24,109 bases of DNA from DATDCY01 sp964513745 (GTDB taxonomy: Bacteria; JAUVQV01; DATDCY01), in the NCBI GenBank assembly GCA_964513745.1, contig CAZEOK010000041.1, positions 1-24,109 on the forward strand. The letters are read 5' to 3'. The notes under the pieces are model-generated. The model did not search any database. It worked only from the letters and a program-made list of their open reading frames with translations, and had not been told where the DNA came from. A program made the translations under genes and the position numbers. Shown here piece by piece: positions 6,489 to 14,887 of the stretch. Each line of letters opens with the position of its first letter. The first letter of the stretch is position 1.

Positions 6489-6700
6489 AGAAGGTCTTCG
6501 TGCTTTTCCGCCACGTCGCTGCGGCCGCTGCTGCCGATACCCACGATTGAAAGTTTCCCCTTTTTTTTCGCCCGCTTCTCGCGGACATAGAGGGCGGTCG
6601 CTTCCCGGACGACCGAGGCGAGGGTCTTGCGCTCCTCGCGGGCGATCTCCTTAAGCTCGTCCATGAGCTGCTCTTCGGCGAAGAAGGTCGTTCTCTTCAT
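6467..6700 (-). CDS. vapB: Ribbon-helix-helix antitoxin, VapB-like
   Basis: A 77-residue protein whose first half fits a ribbon-helix-helix DNA-binding domain: a short basic strand (KRTTFFA), helix EEQLMDELKEIAREE and helix LASVVREATALYVRE. A basic linker (KRAKKKGK) and an acidic/hydrophobic tail follow, the part that in such systems wraps the toxin. It overlaps vapC by 22 nt in another frame, so the two are translated together with the antitoxin first. It probably represses its own promoter at the AT-rich inverted repeat around 6730-6742. The exact antitoxin subfamily cannot be fixed by eye. Confidence 0.82.
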   Translation of the reverse strand: MKRTTFFAEEQLMDELKEIAREERKTLASVVREATALYVREKRAKKKGKLSIVGIGSSGRSDVAEKHEDLLWKKGKS

Positions 6701-6727
6701 GGTGCGTGCCAGAAGTTCATGGGATGA

Positions 6728-6755
6728 ATATATATGCTATATGTCAATTCGGCAA
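6728..6755 (-). promoter_or_regulatory. Candidate vapBC promoter with interrupted palindrome operator
   Basis: Minus strand TTGCCG (6755-6750), 16-nt spacer, TATATT (6733-6728). The spacer holds the symmetric sequence ATATA-GCA-TATAT (6742-6730), a likely site for the ribbon-helix-helix antitoxin. This is the most AT-rich spot in the surrounding G+C-rich sequence. An alternative -35, TTGACA at 6747-6742, lacks a good -10 at correct distance. Confidence 0.5.
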
Positions 6756-6825
6756 GAGCGGATCGAGGTGGGGAAATCCAGGCTCAGCGGGAGAGCCACT
6801 CGAAAGGAATGTCCACGCTGATCCC

Positions 6826-8601
6826 TCATGGTGCGCTGACTCCCAGCGCCGCGAGCGCCGCCCGCGTCGCAGCGCTGCCGGGATTCCAGCGCAGCGCCTC
6901 GCGGTACTGCCGGATCGCGCCGGCGCGGGCTCCCTGACCGGCCAAGGCCTGGCCGAGGTGGTGGCGCGCCCGCCAGTTCCCGGGATCCAGGGCGAGCGAA
7001 CGGGAGAAGCGCTCGATCGCCTCTGCCGGCCGCCCCTCGGCGGCGAAGATGATCCCGAGGTTGAGCCAGGCCATCGCGTCGCGCTCGTCGAGCGCCAGGG
7101 TTTTCTCGAAACACTCGCGCGCCGCTGCCGTCCTGCCCTGCCGGAGCTGCGCGACGCCGAGATTGTTCCAGGTTTTGCTCCGGTCGGGCGCGAGCGCGAG
7201 GGCGGCGCGATACTGGGTCACGGCCTCCGGCAGCTCCCCGGCGGCGGCGAGGGCATTCGCGAAATTGAAGGGGTAATCGGGGCACCACCCGCAGAGGCGT
7301 GTCGCCTCGCGGTGGTGGCGGATCGCCTCGTCGAGCCGCCCCGCCTCCTGCAGCTTCGCGCCGAGGAAGTCGTGTGCCTTATCGTCGGCGGGGTTGATGC
7401 GCAGGACGTTGGAGAACAGGGCGATGTCATCGCGCCAGTACCCGGCCTGTCGGTGCGCCGCGATCGCGCTCGCCCCGACGACGGCGCAGGCGGCGGCCGC
7501 AAGCACCGCCAGCTTGCGTGGCTCCCGGGGGGCGGGCAGCCACCAGGCCGCCGCGACGAGAACACCCGTGAGGGGGAAATAGGTGTACCGGTCGGCGCCC
7601 GCCTGGTGGCCGACCTGGATCAGGCCGAGCACCGGGAAGAGCGCGGCGAGGTACCAGGCCCAGCCTGCGGCCAGCCACGGCCACCGGTGGCGGCAGACGA
7701 CGGCGAGGATCGTCAGAAGCGCGAGTGCGACGAGCGTCGCCGCGAAAGCGGGGCGTGAGTAGGACTCCCCGGCGTGCGGGTAGAAGAAACCCAGCCGTGC
7801 CGGCCAGAGGGCGCGGCCGATGTAGACCAGGGGCGCCTCGGCCGCATTCGCCGCCCGCGCGGCGAGGGAGTAGTGCGCGAGCGTCTGCACTGCGCCGCCG
7901 CCCGTCTGCGCCGCGAGAGTCAGCGCCGAACTGATCCCCGCCACGAGGAAGAAGGGGGCCTTCTCCAGAACGAGGGACGCCGGCGAGCGAAGCCGTGCCC
8001 GGTCGAGTGGCCAGTAATCGAGCGCCAGCAGGAGCAGGGGGAGCGAGACCGGCATCGGTTTCGCCGTCAGCGCGAGCGCGAACAGCAAGGCGCTGGCCAG
8101 GAAGCGCAGCCTCCCCGGGCGGCGGGCATAGGCAATCCAGGCGGCGATCGCCAGCGTGGCGAGGAGCGCCGAGAGGACTTCCTTGCGCTCCGAGACCCAG
8201 GCCACGGCCTCGACGTGCAGCGGGTGGACCGCGAAGAGCGCGGCGACCAGCGCGCTGCGCCAGAGCGCTCCGGTCGCCGCCCGCAGCACCAGGAGCAGCG
8301 CGAGCGAGGTCAACGCGTGGATCAGGAAGTTGACCGCGTGATGTGGTCCCGGCGCCATGCCGAAGAGGCTGACGTCGGCCATGTGCGAGAGCCACGTCAG
8401 CGGATGCCAGTTCCCGCCGTGCATCGTGGTCAACGCCCAGGCCGTGCTCCGCCAGGAGAGCCCGTCCCGCACCGCGGCGTTGTCGGTCAGATAGACGGAA
8501 TCGTCGAAGTTGATGTAGGAGAAAGACCGGACCTGCCCGAGGGCGAGTGCCGTCACCAGGAGGACCCCGCAGGCGGCGATGAGAATCCGGAGGCTACGCA
8601 T
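6826..8601 (-). CDS. TPR-containing multipass membrane protein, TMTC/GT-C glycosyltransferase-like (paralogue 1)
   Basis: A 591-residue protein. About 380 residues with many hydrophobic helices are followed by about five TPR units (from the DDIALFSNVLRINP region to the C-terminus). The first external loop after TM1 has the acidic pair Asp33-Asp34 (INFDDSVYLTDN), and further conserved blocks are NWHPLTWLSHMADVSLFG, HPLHVEAVAWVSERK, FYPHAGES and ADRYTYFPLTG. This build resembles animal TMTC proteins and other GT-C glycosyltransferases, in which an acidic motif in loop 1 is catalytic and the donor is lipid-linked sugar. Activity here is inference. The ATG at 8601 is preferred over an upstream TTG at 8646 because GGGGAG precedes it and the TM segment starts at once. 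Paralogues lie at 19599-21302 and 21364-23097. Confidence 0.82.
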   Translation of the reverse strand: MRSLRILIAACGVLLVTALALGQVRSFSYINFDDSVYLTDNAAVRDGLSWRSTAWALTTMHGGNWHPLTWLSHMADVSLFGMAPGPHHAVNFLIHALTSLALLLVLRAATGALWRSALVAALFAVHPLHVEAVAWVSERKEVLSALLATLAIAAWIAYARRPGRLRFLASALLFALALTAKPMPVSLPLLLLALDYWPLDRARLRSPASLVLEKAPFFLVAGISSALTLAAQTGGGAVQTLAHYSLAARAANAAEAPLVYIGRALWPARLGFFYPHAGESYSRPAFAATLVALALLTILAVVCRHRWPWLAAGWAWYLAALFPVLGLIQVGHQAGADRYTYFPLTGVLVAAAWWLPAPREPRKLAVLAAAACAVVGASAIAAHRQAGYWRDDIALFSNVLRINPADDKAHDFLGAKLQEAGRLDEAIRHHREATRLCGWCPDYPFNFANALAAAGELPEAVTQYRAALALAPDRSKTWNNLGVAQLRQGRTAAARECFEKTLALDERDAMAWLNLGIIFAAEGRPAEAIERFSRSLALDPGNWRARHHLGQALAGQGARAGAIRQYREALRWNPGSAATRAALAALGVSAP

Positions 8602-8667
8602 GGCGCGGACTCCCCGCGCGGGTTGCGATGGCCGGCGCGGGGTCAAGCCGTGGCACGACGAAGGGCG

Positions 8668-9324
8668 TCACCTGGCCGCTGGCGGCGCTTTGTCGATATA
8701 GTGCTGGATGAATTGCCGGAAATAGAGATTGTTGAAGCTGCCGAAGTTCTTCTGGAGCGGGAAGTCGCCCTTCAGGTTCACGGAGACTTCTCTTGCCACC
8801 GCGATCTTCCGGATGGCCGTGGCCTCGGTTTCGTAGAGGGCGATCTCGTACACCTTGTCGTTCTCCCCGGTGTGGCGGGCGCCCCCGCTGCCGGCGCCGC
8901 TGAACCGGAGCGACTCGCCGTCGGCCGCCATCTGCAGGGTTTCGCCCGGGCCGATGTTGAGCCACTGCCGCTCGTTCACGAATACGGCCCTGAGGAAATA
9001 CCGCTGCCGGCCGTCCTTGTCGGTCTCGCTGATCACCCCCAGCGAGAGCAGCGGGTAGCGCGGGCTGAAGGGACGCAGCGCGTTGCCGGTCATCACGCAG
9101 ACAGTCTTGCCCGAAACGTTGTCACAATGGACCTTGTACCGGGGGTCGAACGGGTCTTCCTGCAGCAGTGCCTTGGGAACGGGAGTGGGAACGGAAACGG
9201 AAACGGGAACCGGAACCGGAGCGGGAGCGGTGGTACGAGGCGTCGCGCACGCCAGCATCATCGCGGGCAGCAGGCACGCTACGATGAGATTACCCACGCT
9301 GCCGGCCCTTCTTCTCTCTCCCAT
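8668..9324 (-). CDS. Putative lipoprotein of unknown function
   Basis: A 218-residue protein with a lipoprotein-type signal: basic start GERRR, hydrophobic stretch LIVACLLPAMM, then LAC with Cys26 as probable lipid-modified residue. The next 20 or so residues are a Pro-Val/Ser-Val-rich linker encoded by a hexanucleotide repeat, probably a spacer from the membrane. The remaining 160 residues look like a soluble beta-rich domain (YFLRAVFVNERQWLNIG, KVYEIALYETEATAIRKIAV) with two Cys in KVHCDNVSGKTVCVM that could form a disulphide. I do not recognise the family. The ATG follows GGGAGAG. The next gene, TPR paralogue 1, starts 66 bp downstream on the same strand and may be co-transcribed. Confidence 0.75.
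   Translation of the reverse strand: MGERRRAGSVGNLIVACLLPAMMLACATPRTTAPAPVPVPVSVSVPTPVPKALLQEDPFDPRYKVHCDNVSGKTVCVMTGNALRPFSPRYPLLSLGVISETDKDGRQRYFLRAVFVNERQWLNIGPGETLQMAADGESLRFSGAGSGGARHTGENDKVYEIALYETEATAIRKIAVAREVSVNLKGDFPLQKNFGSFNNLYFRQFIQHYIDKAPPAAR
9175..9228 (-). repeat. Imperfect hexanucleotide tandem repeat in lipoprotein gene
   Basis: Nine consecutive 6-bp units of the form GGGAAC/GGAAAC/GGGAGC on the plus strand. On the coding strand each unit encodes two residues, giving the Pro-Val and Ser-Val dipeptides of the linker. Unit gain or loss keeps the frame, so linker length could vary between strains. Confidence 0.85.
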
Positions 9325-9472
9325 GATGCTCTCCCGAACGCCGCTGCTCTAATTAAGGCCCTGACAAAGGCCCATCTCCTGCCCAGGAGCCTCCTGACAC
9401 GACTCCACACTCTCACCCGCGAGGATTCTCGGAACTGGGCGGCGATTTGTCAACGTGAGCGATCGGGCGCGC

Positions 9473-12400
9473 TCACCCCAGCAGGAACGTCAGGTCCTCC
9501 CGGCTGAGCGCCGCCCCGCCCCCGCCGCCTTCGGCTCCGGTCAGCACGGCCCGGTAGAGGTCGAGCTTGCGCTGCTTGAGCGCCATCATCTTCTCCTCGA
9601 TGGTGTGGCGCATCAGGATCCGGGTGATGGTCACGGTCCGGCGCTGGCCGATTCGGTGCGTGCGGTCGGAGGCCTGGTTTTCCACCGCCGGATTCCACCA
9701 CGGGTCGAGGTGGAAGACGTAGGAGGCGCTCGTCAGGTTGAGCCCCTGCCCCCCCGCCTTGAGGCTCAGCAGAAAGACGCCCGGCCCCCCGCCGGACTGG
9801 AACTCCTCGACGAGCCGCTTGCGCTTCACGGTCGGCGTCGAGCCGTCGAGCCGCGCGAAGGCGATGCCGCCGCGCTCGAGCTCCGGCTCGACCAGGTCGA
9901 GGAAGGACGTGAACTGGGAGAAGACCAGCGCGCGGTGTCCTTCGTCGAGCAGCTCACGGAGCTGCGCGATCAGAAAGCCGATCTTGGGCGAGGGCTCCGG
10001 GTGCGCGGGGTCGACGAGTTGCGGCGAGACGCAGATCTGCCGCAGCCGCAGCAGCGCGGTGAGGGCGATGATCCGGGCCTGGGCTGCCGTTCGCGAACGG
10101 TAGGCCGTGTCGATCGTGGCCCTGACGGATTCGACGGTCCGGCGGTAGAGCGGCTTCTGGTGCTCCGTGAGGTCCAGGTAGATGTCGGTCTCGACCTTGG
10201 GGGGCAGCTCCTCGAGGATCTGCTCCTTGGTCCGGCGCAGCACGAACGGACGCGTGCGCCTGATGATCGCCTCGGTTTGCCCCTCGCGCAGGTCGCCGAG
10301 CAGGCCCGGCACCGCGAGCTCGAGGATCGAGACGTATTCGCCGAGGTGGTTCTCGACCGGCGTGCCGGTCATCGCCAGCTTGAAGCGGGCCTGGAGCTGC
10401 CGGACGGCGCCGGTGGTATCGGTTGCCGCGTTCTTCACCGCCTGCGCCTCGTCGAAGACGATCACGTCGAAGGGGATGGCCTTGAGCCGGTCCAGGTCGC
10501 GCCGGACAAGGCCGTAGGTCGTGAGCACAGCATCGGCGCCGCCGAAGTCGGTCGAGCGCTCCGCGCCGCCGTAGGAGGCGACGGCGAGGCCGGGGTAGAA
10601 CTTGCGGATCTCGCTCTCCCAGTTGAAGAGCAGGCTCGGGGGGACCACGATCAGGTGTGGCCGCCGGCCATCCTCCCCGGGCGGGCGCACCAGACCCTCC
10701 CGGATGCCACCGAGCAGGATGATCGCCTGCAGGGTCTTGCCGAGGCCCATGTCGTCGGCGAGGCAGGCGCCGAACCCGTGCTCGTAGAGGAAAGCCAGCC
10801 AGTGCCAGCCCTCCCGCTGGTAGGGACGCAGCGTCGCCTGCAGCCCGGCGGGCAGGGGTCGCTCCCCGATGCGCTCGAAGTGCAACAGGCGGTCGACGAC
10901 GGCCTCGTCCCCGGGTGGCAGGCGCACCGTGACGCCGCGGCGCCGCAGGTGGATCCAGTCGAGAATCCGCAGTCGGGGGACTTCGACGATCTCCCGCCGT
11001 CCGCCTTTTTTCGCACCGCCGTCGCCCCGGACGCCGCCGAGCAGGGTGAGCACCTCCCGCGCCGCGGGGTCGAGGACCCGCAGGCAGCCGTCGATCTCGA
11101 CCGCGCCGCTGCCCTTGAGAATGCGCTTCACGTCACGCGCACCGAGCAGCCGGCCGTCGCAGCGGATCTCCGGCCTGATCTCGAACCAGTTGATCCCCGC
11201 CGGGCGCCGTGCGTCGAAGCTGAACTCCCAGGTCGCGCTGCGCACGGGCAGGCTTGCCTCGCGCAACTCGATCCCCACGGCGTCGAGCGCCGAGATCAAG
11301 GGCGGAAGCCCCTGGTAAAGCGCTCCGGCCGGCACCTGCATGAGGTCGGCGGCGGGCATCTCCTTGAAGATCTCCCAGCCGAAGAGACCGAACGGGATCC
11401 GGTAGAGATCGAGCTCGCGGCGCAGCTCGACCGGCGCTGAAACCCAGCGCGCGCCGTCGGGGATCAGGGCGCGTCGTTCCAGCCGGGAGGTCACGAGATT
11501 GGTCTGGAGCAGATCCCGCACTTCGTGGCGCAGGTGGTGCCGGTCGATCGCCTCGTGGCGCACGGCCCGCGAGATGGCGCCCTGCGCCTCCTTGAGTGTC
11601 GGCGCGGCGAGGATCTCGATGAAGGCCGCGCAGAGCACCGAGCGGCGCTTGTTGGCGCGCAGAGCCTGCGAGACCCGCAGCTCCGAGAAGCGGAGGAACC
11701 TGGTGAGCGTCGGGTTGGGCTGCACCGCGGCTTCGCCGAGGACGACCTCCGCGCGCAGCTGCCGGCTGTCCGGGTCGCTGCCGGGAAGGATGCTCAACCG
11801 GTACCGTGGCCGCACTTCTTCCGCCTCGGCCACCCGCCCGGCGATCTTCAGCAGCGCGGCGGCAGGAGCCTTGCCCTCGTCCGCCGGGTAGTAGAATGGG
11901 ACCCGGAGGTGGTGGAGCACCCGCTCTCCCGCATCGTCGTCGGAATGCTCCGCCTCCGGGCCGTGGAACAGGAAAGCTCCGGTGAGCTCATTCCAGATGC
12001 GCCACCCCGAGTGCTCGATCGCCACCGAGATGGCGCCGCCGTCGGCGTCGAGGGCGATCCCGTCGCCGATCTGCCCCCCGCGCAGCGCTCTCCCCTGGAG
12101 CAGAAAGACCTTCGCGGCCCGGATGCCTTCGGCTCTGGCGTCAAGCTCGGTGCGTGCGGAATCATCGTCCGCGGGGACATACCGCAGCGGTCGCTCCCCC
12201 GAAGGGGTTTGCAGCAGCAGCGGCTGTTTGCCGCCATGATCCGCGAGATACCGTGCGAGGAACCGCAGCTTGCCGTCGAGGTCGCGGCGCAGGTACGGCG
12301 AGAGCAGTTCGCGCAACTCGGGGGGGCAGCTCGCGAAGTGGCGATACTCCGGCGCCGGCTGGCCGTCGTGCGTGATGAAGAGGTCGGCAATCGGCCGCCC

Positions 12401-12904
12401 CGGCACGATCGCGATCGCATACCCAGAGCCGGCCGGGTCCGTCCGGCCCGTCGACTTCGCGGCCGGCGCTCGCGCTGACGTCGCGAGCGCCGGTGGGACC
12501 TGCTGTCGAGCTTTTGCCGCACCGGATTCGATCTGCCGCAGCAGGACCTCCCGTTTGCCGGGGAGCCAGCCTTGCACCATGAACGAGCCGGGGTTGAGCA
12601 GATTTTTCACGGTGAGCAGGGAGCAGACGATGTGCTTGCAGTTCCGGCCGGGTTCCCAGGCCGGACAGGTGCAGGCGAAGTCCAGGTCCCGCGCTCCCGC
12701 CTGGATGTTCACGAGGTACAGGGCCTGGCCGAGCACCGAGGCGGTGAGGACCGATCCGTCGGCGCTCCAGCGAAACTCCGAGAGGGCGCCCCGCCGGAAA
12801 TACTCGAATCCCCGCAGGATCGAGGCTTTCGGGGCGAGGCTGTAGAGCCGGCCCGGCGGGAAGACGCGCAGGAGCTCGAGGAGCGGATTCGAGGATTCGG
12901 CCAT
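9473..12904 (-). CDS. SNF2-family helicase-like ATPase with N-terminal SWIM zinc finger
   Basis: A 1143-residue protein of the SWI2/SNF2 DNA translocase family. The N-terminus carries a SWIM finger, CxC...CxH, at Cys78, Cys80, Cys89 and His91 (ACTCPAW...NCKHIVC). A long middle region of about 550 residues has no motif I can name. The ATPase core has Walker A DDMGLGKT with Lys723, Walker B DEAQ at 818-821, motif V-like KAGGQGLNLT and motif VI SDRTHRIGQRR around 1080. The ATG at 12904 is chosen over a TTG at 12943. Such proteins move along DNA and remodel protein-DNA complexes. Bacterial SWIM-SNF2 proteins have no settled role, and genome maintenance or transcription recycling are guesses. It stands alone, with the lipoprotein gene 148 bp downstream. 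Confidence 0.93.
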   Translation of the reverse strand: MAESSNPLLELLRVFPPGRLYSLAPKASILRGFEYFRRGALSEFRWSADGSVLTASVLGQALYLVNIQAGARDLDFACTCPAWEPGRNCKHIVCSLLTVKNLLNPGSFMVQGWLPGKREVLLRQIESGAAKARQQVPPALATSARAPAAKSTGRTDPAGSGYAIAIVPGRPIADLFITHDGQPAPEYRHFASCPPELRELLSPYLRRDLDGKLRFLARYLADHGGKQPLLLQTPSGERPLRYVPADDDSARTELDARAEGIRAAKVFLLQGRALRGGQIGDGIALDADGGAISVAIEHSGWRIWNELTGAFLFHGPEAEHSDDDAGERVLHHLRVPFYYPADEGKAPAAALLKIAGRVAEAEEVRPRYRLSILPGSDPDSRQLRAEVVLGEAAVQPNPTLTRFLRFSELRVSQALRANKRRSVLCAAFIEILAAPTLKEAQGAISRAVRHEAIDRHHLRHEVRDLLQTNLVTSRLERRALIPDGARWVSAPVELRRELDLYRIPFGLFGWEIFKEMPAADLMQVPAGALYQGLPPLISALDAVGIELREASLPVRSATWEFSFDARRPAGINWFEIRPEIRCDGRLLGARDVKRILKGSGAVEIDGCLRVLDPAAREVLTLLGGVRGDGGAKKGGRREIVEVPRLRILDWIHLRRRGVTVRLPPGDEAVVDRLLHFERIGERPLPAGLQATLRPYQREGWHWLAFLYEHGFGACLADDMGLGKTLQAIILLGGIREGLVRPPGEDGRRPHLIVVPPSLLFNWESEIRKFYPGLAVASYGGAERSTDFGGADAVLTTYGLVRRDLDRLKAIPFDVIVFDEAQAVKNAATDTTGAVRQLQARFKLAMTGTPVENHLGEYVSILELAVPGLLGDLREGQTEAIIRRTRPFVLRRTKEQILEELPPKVETDIYLDLTEHQKPLYRRTVESVRATIDTAYRSRTAAQARIIALTALLRLRQICVSPQLVDPAHPEPSPKIGFLIAQLRELLDEGHRALVFSQFTSFLDLVEPELERGGIAFARLDGSTPTVKRKRLVEEFQSGGGPGVFLLSLKAGGQGLNLTSASYVFHLDPWWNPAVENQASDRTHRIGQRRTVTITRILMRHTIEEKMMALKQRKLDLYRAVLTGAEGGGGGAALSREDLTFLLG

Positions 12905-13042
12905 GGAGCGCGTACCTTCGTCTCCCCGGCCGCATCCTGTCAAGCCCGGCGCGGACCTGCATGCCGGTCCCTGCCCGAGGCTCGGCCGTCGTCGCGTTGG
13001 CAGGGCCGGCTCTTTTCCCGATGGATCGGCCTTGTTTGCCCG

Positions 13043-13048
13043 TATACT
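13043..13048 (+). promoter_or_regulatory. Candidate -10 element just before the CDF-like gene
   Basis: TATACT ends 8 nt before the ATG at 13057, and no Shine-Dalgarno sequence is visible. If used, the transcript would start at or within a base or two of the ATG (leaderless). No good -35 at 16-18 bp was found, so support is weak. Confidence 0.3.
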
Positions 13049-13056
13049 TGCGAGCC

Positions 13057-13737
13057 ATGAAGGTACATCCAGGAAGTGGTCTTCCCCCGCGTCTCCCGTC
13101 TGCCGCCCGGGCCGGGCTGTATGCCCGGGCGGCGCAGTTGGCGGCCTTCACCATCGGCTACAACCTGCTCGAGGGGCTGGTCTCGGTTTATTTCGGGTTC
13201 GCGGACGAAACGGTCGCGCTGTTCGGCTTCGGGCTGGACTCATTCGTCGAGGTCATCTCGGGGATCGGCATCTGGCACATGATGCGGCGGCTGCGCGCGA
13301 GCACGGACGGGGAGGGCGCGGACGAATTCGAGAAGACCGCGTTGCGCGTGACCGGTGCTTCGTTCTACCTGCTGACGGGCGGGCTGATCGTGACGGCGGC
13401 CGTGAACCTCCTGCAGGGCACGGCGCCCGAGACCACCTTCTGGGGGATTGTCGTCGCCTCGGTCTCCATCGTCGCGATGTGGCTGCTGATACGCCTGAAG
13501 GTCGCCGTCGGCCGCGCGCTCGGCTCGGCGGCCATCCTCGCCGACGCCGCCTGCACCCGTGCCTGCCTTGCGCTCTCGTTCGTGCTGCTCGCCTCGAGCC
13601 TGGGATACGAGGCGACGGGGATCAGGCACGTCGACACCCTCGGCGCGTTCGTCATCGCCGCGCTGTCCTGGCGCGAGGGTCGCGAGGCGTTCGAGAAGGC
13701 GCGTGGCGGCAGCTGCAGCTGCGGCGGAAAATGCTAG
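13057..13737 (+). CDS. CDF-like cation transporter with Cys-rich tail
   Basis: A 226-residue membrane protein with about six predicted helices. Polar residues typical of cation diffusion facilitators occur within membrane segments: Asp61 and Glu65 in FGFGLDSFVEV, and Asp163 in AAILADAACT. It lacks the long cytoplasmic C-terminal domain of classical CDF exporters and instead ends in CSCGGKC (Cys220, Cys222, Cys226), a possible metal-binding tail. I chose the ATG at 13057; an in-frame ATG at 13021 would add only non-membrane residues and has no ribosome site. CorA follows after 9 bp, so the pair probably serves divalent-cation homeostasis. The transported ion (Zn, Co, Fe or Mn) cannot be told from sequence. 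Confidence 0.8.
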   Translation: MKVHPGSGLPPRLPSAARAGLYARAAQLAAFTIGYNLLEGLVSVYFGFADETVALFGFGLDSFVEVISGIGIWHMMRRLRASTDGEGADEFEKTALRVTGASFYLLTGGLIVTAAVNLLQGTAPETTFWGIVVASVSIVAMWLLIRLKVAVGRALGSAAILADAACTRACLALSFVLLASSLGYEATGIRHVDTLGAFVIAALSWREGREAFEKARGGSCSCGGKC

Positions 13738-13746
13738 AGTACCGGC

Positions 13747-14820
13747 ATGGTGCACAAGAAGCGCAAGCGCCGCATCGCCCAGAAAGCCGGCCTTGCCCCC
13801 GGCACCCTCGTCCCGACCTCGGAGCCGGATCACGGCCGCTCCGCGGTGGCGATCACCCGGACGCTCTACGACGCAGCCGGGTATGAGGAGCGTGGAGTCG
13901 CCGCGATCGAGGCGGCCTTCCCCGACCCCGGCGACCAGCGCACGCTCTGGATCAACGTCGACGGGGTGCACGACGTCGACATCCTCGATCGCGTGGGCAA
14001 GCGCTTCGGTCTGCACCCGCTGCTGCTCGAGGACATTGCCCACACCGAGCAGCGGCCGAAGCTCGAGAGCTATGGCAACCACATCTTCATGGACCTCAAC
14101 GTCTTTCATGGCCACGAGGGCAGCGACGAGATCCACGGCGAGCAGATCAGCCTCGTGCTGGGCGACCGCTGGCTGCTTTCCTTCAACGAGGGGCCCCAGC
14201 CCTGGGTGCGGCCGCTGCGCGAGCGGCTGAAGGCCGACAAGGCGCACTGCCGCCAGGGCGGGCCGGACTACCTGGCCTACTCGATCATCGACGCCATCGT
14301 CGACAGTTATTACCTCGTGCTCGAACGCCTCGGCGACCGCATCGAGGTTCTCGAGGAGGAGCTCATGCTCTCCCCCACCCCGAAGACGCTCCACGCGGTC
14401 TACCTGCTCAAGCGCGAGGTGATCGACCTGCGCAAGTCGGTCTGGCCGCTGCGCGAGCTGATCGGCGGCCTGCAGCGCGAGCGCGATCTGGTGCGCGAGT
14501 CGACCGGCGTCTACCTGCGCGACCTCTACGACCACGCCGTGCAGGTGCTGGACACCGTCGAGACCTACCGCGACATCCTCGCCGGCATGCTCGACATCTA
14601 CCTCTCGAGCGTCAGCAACCGGATGAACGAGGTGATGAAGGTGCTCACGGTGATAGCGACGATCTTCATCCCGCTGACCTTCATCGCCGGCGTCTACGGC
14701 ATGAACTTCGAACACATGCCGGAGCTCTCGTGGCGCTACGGCTACGGCCTCGTCTGGGGGATCATGATCGTTGTCGCCCTCGGGATGCTGGCGTACTTCC
14801 GGCGCAAGAAGTGGTTCTGA
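13747..14820 (+). CDS. corA: CorA magnesium/cobalt transport protein
   Basis: A 357-residue channel subunit closely resembling the thermophile-type CorA: basic start KKRKRR, AGLAPGTLVP, a large cytosolic alpha/beta and helical funnel domain (HPLLLEDIAHTEQRPK, LPL-type WPLRELIGGL), and the long helix DVYLSSVSNRMNEVMKVLTV. Two C-terminal TM helices are separated by the signature YGMNFEHMPEL (GMN at 318-320). The very C-terminus RRKKWF is the usual basic end. CorA forms a homopentamer in the inner membrane for Mg2+ (or Co2+/Ni2+) uptake. It starts 9 bp after the CDF-like gene. Only a weak GAG precedes the ATG, so translation may depend on the upstream gene. No magnesium riboswitch was recognised. 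Confidence 0.95.
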   Translation: MVHKKRKRRIAQKAGLAPGTLVPTSEPDHGRSAVAITRTLYDAAGYEERGVAAIEAAFPDPGDQRTLWINVDGVHDVDILDRVGKRFGLHPLLLEDIAHTEQRPKLESYGNHIFMDLNVFHGHEGSDEIHGEQISLVLGDRWLLSFNEGPQPWVRPLRERLKADKAHCRQGGPDYLAYSIIDAIVDSYYLVLERLGDRIEVLEEELMLSPTPKTLHAVYLLKREVIDLRKSVWPLRELIGGLQRERDLVRESTGVYLRDLYDHAVQVLDTVETYRDILAGMLDIYLSSVSNRMNEVMKVLTVIATIFIPLTFIAGVYGMNFEHMPELSWRYGYGLVWGIMIVVALGMLAYFRRKKWF

Positions 14821-14849
14821 GGTAGCCCGGGTCGTTCAGGAGGCCCTGA

Positions 14850-14867
14850 TGCGCCCCGCAAGGCGCA
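14850..14867 (+). terminator. Hairpin between convergent corA and HD-GYP genes
   Basis: TGCGCC, loop CCGCAA, GGCGCA: a 6-bp perfect stem in the 67-bp convergent gap. The nearest T-run (TTTT at 14884-14887) is 16 nt further, so it is not a classic Rho-independent terminator. Confidence 0.25.
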
Positions 14868-14887
14868 ACGCCGCAGATGGGCCCTTT

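Noticed and set aside
9473..12904. SWIM-SNF2 protein as part of a DISARM-like or restriction defence locus
   Set aside because: No methylase, phospholipase-D-type, DUF1998 or nuclease gene is adjacent; the neighbours are a lipoprotein and a metal transporter.
12905..13056. Magnesium or metal riboswitch before the CDF-like/corA pair
   Set aside because: No M-box, NiCo or yybP-ykoY core features were seen, and the probable promoter lies directly before the ATG, leaving no leader.
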